Assembly (NCBI RefSeq): GCF_001514265.1
Contig: NZ_KQ948991.1
Location: 605,539-669,538 of the forward strand
Direction: 5' to 3'
Source of the DNA: Streptomyces resistomycificus
Lineage (GTDB): Bacteria > Actinomycetota > Actinomycetes > Streptomycetales > Streptomycetaceae
Length of the DNA stretch: 64,000 bases
The notes under the pieces are model-generated. The model made no database searches. It saw only the letters and a list, made by a program, of their open reading frames with translations, and was not told where the DNA came from. Positions 59,629 to 64,000 of this stretch are shown here, piece after piece (position 1 is the first letter of the stretch; every line of letters starts with the position of its first letter). A program made the translations under genes and the position numbers.

Positions 59629-60564
59629 ATGGCACAGGCATGGAGGTGCTCGGGGCTGCGCTGGGCGGCAGGCGGTCCCGAGCTGGCGTGGGACGGGGGT
59701 CGGCGCAGCGCGCTGACCTGGGGGAAGCGGGTGGCCTTCGGGGTCGCGGAGGGGGGCGTGCGGACATGTGTGGGAGCGCGGGGGCACGCGTGTCCGGTGC
59801 GGGCGGCCGTGCCGGGGCGGAGCACGGGGGCGCGGTGTGAGGAGTGCGCGCGGCTGGACCGGGCCCACTCCGTGGCCGCCGACACGATCGCGGACGACCC
59901 GCGGCCCTATCGCGTCTATCTGGCCTGGTTCGGCCCCGGCCTGCTCAAGGTGGGGATCACCGCCGAAGAGCGGGGCTCCGCGCGGCTGCTCGAACAGGGC
60001 GCGGTCTGTTTCACCTGGCTGGGCACCGGCCCGCTGATGGCCGCCCGGCGTACCGAGGAGCTGCTGCGCGCCGCCCTCGGGGTGCCGGACCGGATTCCGT
60101 ACGCCGAGAAGCGGGCCGTGCGCTCCGCGTTGCCGGCGACGGAGGCGGAGCGGTCCGCCGAGATCGCGGAGTTGCACGGGCGGGCGGTGGCACTCGGGGG
60201 CTGGCCCGAGTCCCTCACACCGCTGGCGTACCAACCCGTCGACCATGTCCGGGTGTTCGGACTCGGTGAGTTGCCGCCCGCCGTGGGAGCAGTGGGCGAG
60301 CTCGTGGCGGGCGGCGCGGTGAGCGGGCGGCTGGTGGCGGCCGCCGGTCCCGACCTGCATCTGATCGCGGACGTTCCCGAGGGCTCGGGGAGCGCGGGGA
60401 TCGCAGGGGGCACAGCGGCCGCGGGGGGCGCAGGGGCCGCAGTGATCGTCCTGGACACCCGGTTGATGACCGGTTGGGAGCTGGTTTCCGCCGGGGATCG
60501 GGAACTCTCGGTGCCCGTACGTGAGTTCAGAAAGGAGGCGAGTGTGCAGGACGGGCTGTTCTGA
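59629..60564 (+). CDS. DUF2797 family protein
   Basis: 311 aa from the ATG at 59629 (MAQAWRCSGLRW). A Cys set in RTCVGARGHACP and ARCEECARLD is likely a zinc site. A GIY-YIG-like core YRVYLAWFGPGLLKVGIT, then GSARLLEQGAV follows, so a nuclease-like fold is possible. The C-terminal third is Ala/Gly-rich. Function unknown. Confidence 0.85.
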   Translation: MAQAWRCSGLRWAAGGPELAWDGGRRSALTWGKRVAFGVAEGGVRTCVGARGHACPVRAAVPGRSTGARCEECARLDRAHSVAADTIADDPRPYRVYLAWFGPGLLKVGITAEERGSARLLEQGAVCFTWLGTGPLMAARRTEELLRAALGVPDRIPYAEKRAVRSALPATEAERSAEIAELHGRAVALGGWPESLTPLAYQPVDHVRVFGLGELPPAVGAVGELVAGGAVSGRLVAAAGPDLHLIADVPEGSGSAGIAGGTAAAGGAGAAVIVLDTRLMTGWELVSAGDRELSVPVREFRKEASVQDGLF

Positions 60565-60672
60565 CGGAGGTGGCGCCTGGCAAGGAGCCCGCCAGGGGTT
60601 GCCTGAGAGCCGCCTGTGCGTTTCTTAGGAAAATCACAGGTTGCCGAAAGCCTGTTCTCAGAGGCCCCCGAC

Positions 60673-61425
60673 ATGGTGTCCAGCATGACCACGACCTCGC
60701 CCCAGGGGCGCACCGAACTGCTGAGGCCGGACGGGAGCCCCGTCCGAGTGCTTGTGGTGGACGACGAGCTGTCGATCACCGAACTGCTGTCCATGGCCCT
60801 TCGCTACGAGGGATGGCAGATCCGGAGTGCGGGGGATGGCACGGGTGCCATCCAGACCGCGCGCGAGTTCCGGCCGGACGCCGTCGTCCTGGACATGATG
60901 CTGCCCGACATGGACGGGCTGACCGTCCTCGGTCGGCTGCGGCGTGAGCTGCCGGACGTGCCGGTCCTGTTCCTCACGGCCAAGGACGCCGTCGAGGACC
61001 GTATCGCCGGCCTCACCGCGGGCGGCGACGACTACGTCACCAAGCCGTTCAGCCTCGAGGAGGTCGTGGCCCGGCTGCGCGGGCTCATCCGGCGCTCGGG
61101 CGCCGCCGACCGGCGATCCGACTCCACGCTGGTCGTGGGTGACCTCACCCTCGACGAGGACAGCCACGAGGTCTCGCGCGGCGGTGAGAACATCCACCTC
61201 ACGGCGACCGAGTTCGAACTGCTGCGCTTCCTGATGCGCAACCCGCGGCGCGTGCTCAGCAAGGCGCAGATCCTCGACCGGGTGTGGTCCTACGACTTCG
61301 GCGGTCAGGCCAACGTCGTCGAGCTCTACATCTCCTACCTGCGGCGCAAGATCGACGCCGGTCGCGAGCCCATGATCCACACCCGGCGTGGTGCGGGTTA
61401 CCTGATCAAGCCCGCCGTCGCATGA
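60673..61425 (+). CDS. OmpR-type response regulator
   Basis: About 250 aa from the ATG at 60673; an ATG at 60685 is equally possible. Receiver domain (about 22-140) with acidic pair VLVVDDELS, phospho-Asp in VVLDMMLPDMDG, Thr in VLFLTAKD and Lys in DDYVTKPFS. The winged-helix domain (about 152-245) has LTATEFELLRFLMRNPRRVLS and YLRRKIDAG. Its stop overlaps the kinase start (ATGA), so both form one operon. Confidence 0.95.
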   Translation: MVSSMTTTSPQGRTELLRPDGSPVRVLVVDDELSITELLSMALRYEGWQIRSAGDGTGAIQTAREFRPDAVVLDMMLPDMDGLTVLGRLRRELPDVPVLFLTAKDAVEDRIAGLTAGGDDYVTKPFSLEEVVARLRGLIRRSGAADRRSDSTLVVGDLTLDEDSHEVSRGGENIHLTATEFELLRFLMRNPRRVLSKAQILDRVWSYDFGGQANVVELYISYLRRKIDAGREPMIHTRRGAGYLIKPAVA

Positions 61426-63047
61426 GCGGGCGACGACGACCGCGTACGCAGAAGCGACTGGGCAAGCCGCGCACCCTGCGGACCCGGCTCGTCGTCGCGT
61501 CGGTGGTGCTGATCGCCGTGGTGTGCGCGGTGATCGGGACGGTGACCACGCTTGCGCTGCGGTCTCATCTGTACGAGCAGTTGGACGACCAGGTCGACGG
61601 GGCCGGGAAGCGCCTCTCGGGGCCTCCGTTCGGCGGGCCGGATGTGAAGACCGGTCAGACGGGCCAGGCCGGCGAGGATTCCGAGGAGGAGGACCGGATA
61701 GTCGACTTCGTCACCAACGGTCCGACACAGGAGAAGACCGTGGCCGTCGAGGTGGGTGCCGACGGCACGATCACCAGAGCGGTCGTCGCCGAGCAGGTGT
61801 CCAGCATCACCCGTCAGCAGATGAAGGCGACCGAGCTGTCGGAGGCACAGCGGTCCGTGTTCGCAGGCGTTCCCACGACCGGCTGGCACACCGTGACCAT
61901 TCCCGACCTCGGTGAGTACCGCGTGAGGTACGTCCTGGGGAAGGACGGCACCAGCGCCTATTACGTCGCCCTGCCCGCCGAAACGGTCAACAACACCATC
62001 AACACCCTGATCCTCGTGGAGGTGAGCGTCACCGCCGCCGGTCTCGGTGCCGCCGTGATCGCCGGTTACGTGCTCGTCGGCGTCGCCACCCGCCCCCTCC
62101 GCAAGGTCGCCGCCACCGCCACCCGGGTCTCCGAACTGCCCCTGCACACCGGCGAGGTCAACCTCAGCGAACGCGTGCCCGAATCCGAGACCGACCCTCA
62201 CACCGAGGTCGGCAAGGTGGGCGCCGCGCTCAACCGCATGCTCGACCACGTCCACGCGGCCCTGCACTCCCGCCAGCAGAGCGAGACGCGGGTCCGGCAG
62301 TTCGTGGCCGACGCCAGTCATGAGCTGCGGACGCCCCTCGCCTCCATCCGCGGGTACGCCGAACTCACCAGACGCGGCAGAGAGGAGGTCGGGCCGGACA
62401 CGCGGCACGCTCTGAAGCGTATCGAGTCCGAGGCCGGCCGGATGACCTTCCTCGTCGAGGACCTCCTGCTGCTCGCGCGCCTCGACGCCGGGCGGCCGCT
62501 CCAGTTCGAGGAGACCGACCTCATACCGCTCGTCGTGGACACCATCAGCGACGCCCGCGCGGCCGGCATGGACCACAACTGGCGGCTCGACCTGCCCGAC
62601 GAACCCGCCCTCGTGTCGGCGGACGCGGCCCGCCTCCAGCAGGTGCTCGTCAACCTGCTCGGCAACGCCCGCAGCCACACGCCACCGGGCACGACCGTCA
62701 CCGCACGCGTGCAACGGCGCGGCCCCTGGCTGTGCGTGGACGTCGAGGACAACGGTCCGGGCATTCCGGCCGAACTGCTGCCACGGGTCTTCGAACGGTT
62801 CGCGCGCGGCGACTCCTCGCGGTCCCGCGCCTCCGGATCCACCGGGCTCGGCCTCGCGATCGTGCAGGCCGTCGCGGCCGCGCACGAGGGCGCGGTGACC
62901 GTCGACAGCGTTCCCGGGCGCACCGTGTTCACCCTGCACCTGCCCGCGCTGGGCCCGGTCGCCCCCCGTCCGGCGCCCGAAACGAACTGGCAATCGCACT
63001 CACAGGCACAGCACAGCGCCGCCATATGGGTGCAACAGGGGGCTTGA
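61422..63047 (+). CDS. Membrane sensor histidine kinase
   Basis: 541 aa. Membrane helix 1 (about 21-46), an extracytoplasmic sensor domain of about 145 residues, helix 2 (about 193-215), HAMP, then the H-box FVADASHELRTPLASIRGYA (His near 299), N-box LLGNARSHTPPG, G1 VEDNGPGIP, F-box FERFARGD and G2 GSTGLGLAIVQAV. It partners with the response regulator just upstream. The stimulus is unknown; the adjacent glycosyltransferase is 14 bp downstream and may be in the same transcript. Confidence 0.95.
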   Translation: MSGRRRPRTQKRLGKPRTLRTRLVVASVVLIAVVCAVIGTVTTLALRSHLYEQLDDQVDGAGKRLSGPPFGGPDVKTGQTGQAGEDSEEEDRIVDFVTNGPTQEKTVAVEVGADGTITRAVVAEQVSSITRQQMKATELSEAQRSVFAGVPTTGWHTVTIPDLGEYRVRYVLGKDGTSAYYVALPAETVNNTINTLILVEVSVTAAGLGAAVIAGYVLVGVATRPLRKVAATATRVSELPLHTGEVNLSERVPESETDPHTEVGKVGAALNRMLDHVHAALHSRQQSETRVRQFVADASHELRTPLASIRGYAELTRRGREEVGPDTRHALKRIESEAGRMTFLVEDLLLLARLDAGRPLQFEETDLIPLVVDTISDARAAGMDHNWRLDLPDEPALVSADAARLQQVLVNLLGNARSHTPPGTTVTARVQRRGPWLCVDVEDNGPGIPAELLPRVFERFARGDSSRSRASGSTGLGLAIVQAVAAAHEGAVTVDSVPGRTVFTLHLPALGPVAPRPAPETNWQSHSQAQHSAAIWVQQGA

Positions 63048-63061
63048 CCAGAGTCGTCGGC

Positions 63062-64000
63062 ATGCGAACCGACTCTTCTCCCGGCACCCTGCCGGCGCGG
63101 GAGCACCTCCCGGCCGGCGACGCCGGTACGCCTGTCCTGGACGTAGTGATCCCCGTCTACAACGAGGAGAAGGACCTCCAGCCGTGTGTGCTGAGACTGC
63201 ACGACCATCTCAGGCGCACGTTCCCGTACGCGTTCCGCATCACGATCGCGGACAACGCGTCGACGGACACCACCCCGCAGGTGTCCGCACGGCTGGAGTC
63301 GGAGATCCCGGAGGTCAAGGCCTTCCGGCTGGAGCAGAAGGGCCGCGGCCGGGCGCTGCGGACCGTCTGGTCCTCCTCGGACGCCCCGATCCTCGCGTAC
63401 ATGGACGTGGACCTGTCCACCGACCTGAACGCGCTGCTGCCGCTGGTGGCGCCGCTGATCTCCGGCCACTCGGACCTCGCGATCGGCTCCCGGCTCGCCC
63501 GTAGCTCGCGGGTGGTGCGCGGCGCCAAGCGGGAGTTCATCAGCCGCTCCTACAACCTCATCCTGCGCGGCTCCCTCCAGGCCCGCTTCTCGGACGCGCA
63601 GTGCGGCTTCAAGGCGATCCGCCGGGACGTCGCTCAGGTGTTGCTGCCGATGGTGGAGGACACCGGCTGGTTCTTCGACACCGAGATGCTCGTCATCGCG
63701 GAGCGGGCCGGACTGCGCATCCACGAGGTTCCCGTCGACTGGGTCGACGACCCGGACTCCACGGTGCACATCGTGAAGACGGCCACCGAGGACCTCAAGG
63801 GGGTGTGGCGGGTGGGCAAGGCGCTGGCCTCAGGCTCGCTGTCGCTGGACCGGATCACCCGGCCGTTCGGCGACGACCCGCGCGACCGCGACATCCAGGA
63901 CGTGCCGAAGGGCCTGGCCCGCCAGCTGGTCGGCTTCTGTGTCGTCGGCGGTCTGTCGACGCTCTTCTACCTGCTGCTCTACAGCGGCTTCCGCGAGTTC
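63062..64000 (+). CDS. DPM1-like glycosyltransferase with GtrA-like C-terminus, cut by window end
   Basis: At least 313 residues. The GT2 domain (about 25-250) has LDVVIPVYNEEKDL, the acidic motif ILAYMDVDLSTDL and GSRLARSSRVVRGAKREF, as in polyprenyl-phosphate mannose/glucose synthases. From about 285 a hydrophobic GtrA-like part begins (RQLVGFCVVGGLSTLFYLLL). It would transfer a sugar to polyprenyl phosphate at the membrane and may flip it. The 3' end lies beyond 64000. Confidence 0.92.
   Translation, partial: MRTDSSPGTLPAREHLPAGDAGTPVLDVVIPVYNEEKDLQPCVLRLHDHLRRTFPYAFRITIADNASTDTTPQVSARLESEIPEVKAFRLEQKGRGRALRTVWSSSDAPILAYMDVDLSTDLNALLPLVAPLISGHSDLAIGSRLARSSRVVRGAKREFISRSYNLILRGSLQARFSDAQCGFKAIRRDVAQVLLPMVEDTGWFFDTEMLVIAERAGLRIHEVPVDWVDDPDSTVHIVKTATEDLKGVWRVGKALASGSLSLDRITRPFGDDPRDRDIQDVPKGLARQLVGFCVVGGLSTLFYLLLYSGFREF

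Overview
This is a very GC-rich actinobacterial chromosome segment, almost certainly Streptomyces. Evidence includes frequent GTG/TTG starts, twin-arginine secreted proteins, Streptomyces-type families (subtilisin inhibitor, SpoIIE-type phosphatase, stand-alone anti-sigma-like ATPases) and, from memory, gene order like the oriC-proximal region of S. coelicolor around SCO3960-SCO4020. DnaA-box clusters and parS-like sites also fit an oriC-proximal position.

Core left part (1-25 kb): a HAD hydrolase, serS and pheA lie around a 0.5-kb intergenic region full of DnaA boxes. An extracellular copper-trafficking operon follows (sco, ecuC, copC-copD fusion, dtpA; YcnI and a membrane protein lie upstream). 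Next come an anti-sigma-like ATPase, an intradiol dioxygenase, a CitG-like synthase, an MFS exporter with its MocR-type regulator, aminopeptidase P, a GAF/PP2C phosphatase, a degenerate prim-pol protein, a SEC-C protein, a second ATPase, a glycerophosphodiesterase, an HtrA-type protease and tRNA-Ser(UGA).

Middle part (25-42 kb): just after tRNA-Ser is a low-GC gene for a TIR protein with a C-terminal PH-like domain. Further on are a DinB-like protein, an intact prim-pol protein, a small secreted Asn/Gln/Ser-rich protein, a three-gene set resembling the ChsH2-ChsH1-Ltp2 steroid side-chain aldolase system, an ECF sigma factor followed by a 23-bp minisatellite, an acyl-CoA ligase, a deletion scar joining remnants of an MFS and a TetR gene, a 1636-aa PAS/ATPase/receiver protein and a subtilisin inhibitor.

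Mobile element (42.1-53.5 kb): an 11.4-kb actinomycete integrative and conjugative element (pSAM2 type) sits in tRNA-Arg(ACG). It has 44-bp attL/attR cores, repeated arm-type sites, int, xis, a replication gene broken by a 79-bp tandem duplication, small zinc-finger and membrane spread genes, an FtsK-type transfer ATPase, a GntR regulator with operators, a HAD phosphatase, a 2-kb decayed region (long inverted repeat, dnaA remnant, parS-like site) and a cargo SRA-HNH modification-dependent nuclease.

Right part (53.5-64 kb): directly beyond attR lies a TIR domain fused to a pterin-carbinolamine-dehydratase domain, the most unusual protein of the window. A secreted protein, a MOSC protein, a GtrA-like protein, MarR, a DUF2797 protein, a two-component system and a dolichol-phosphate-mannose-type glycosyltransferase (cut by the window end) follow.
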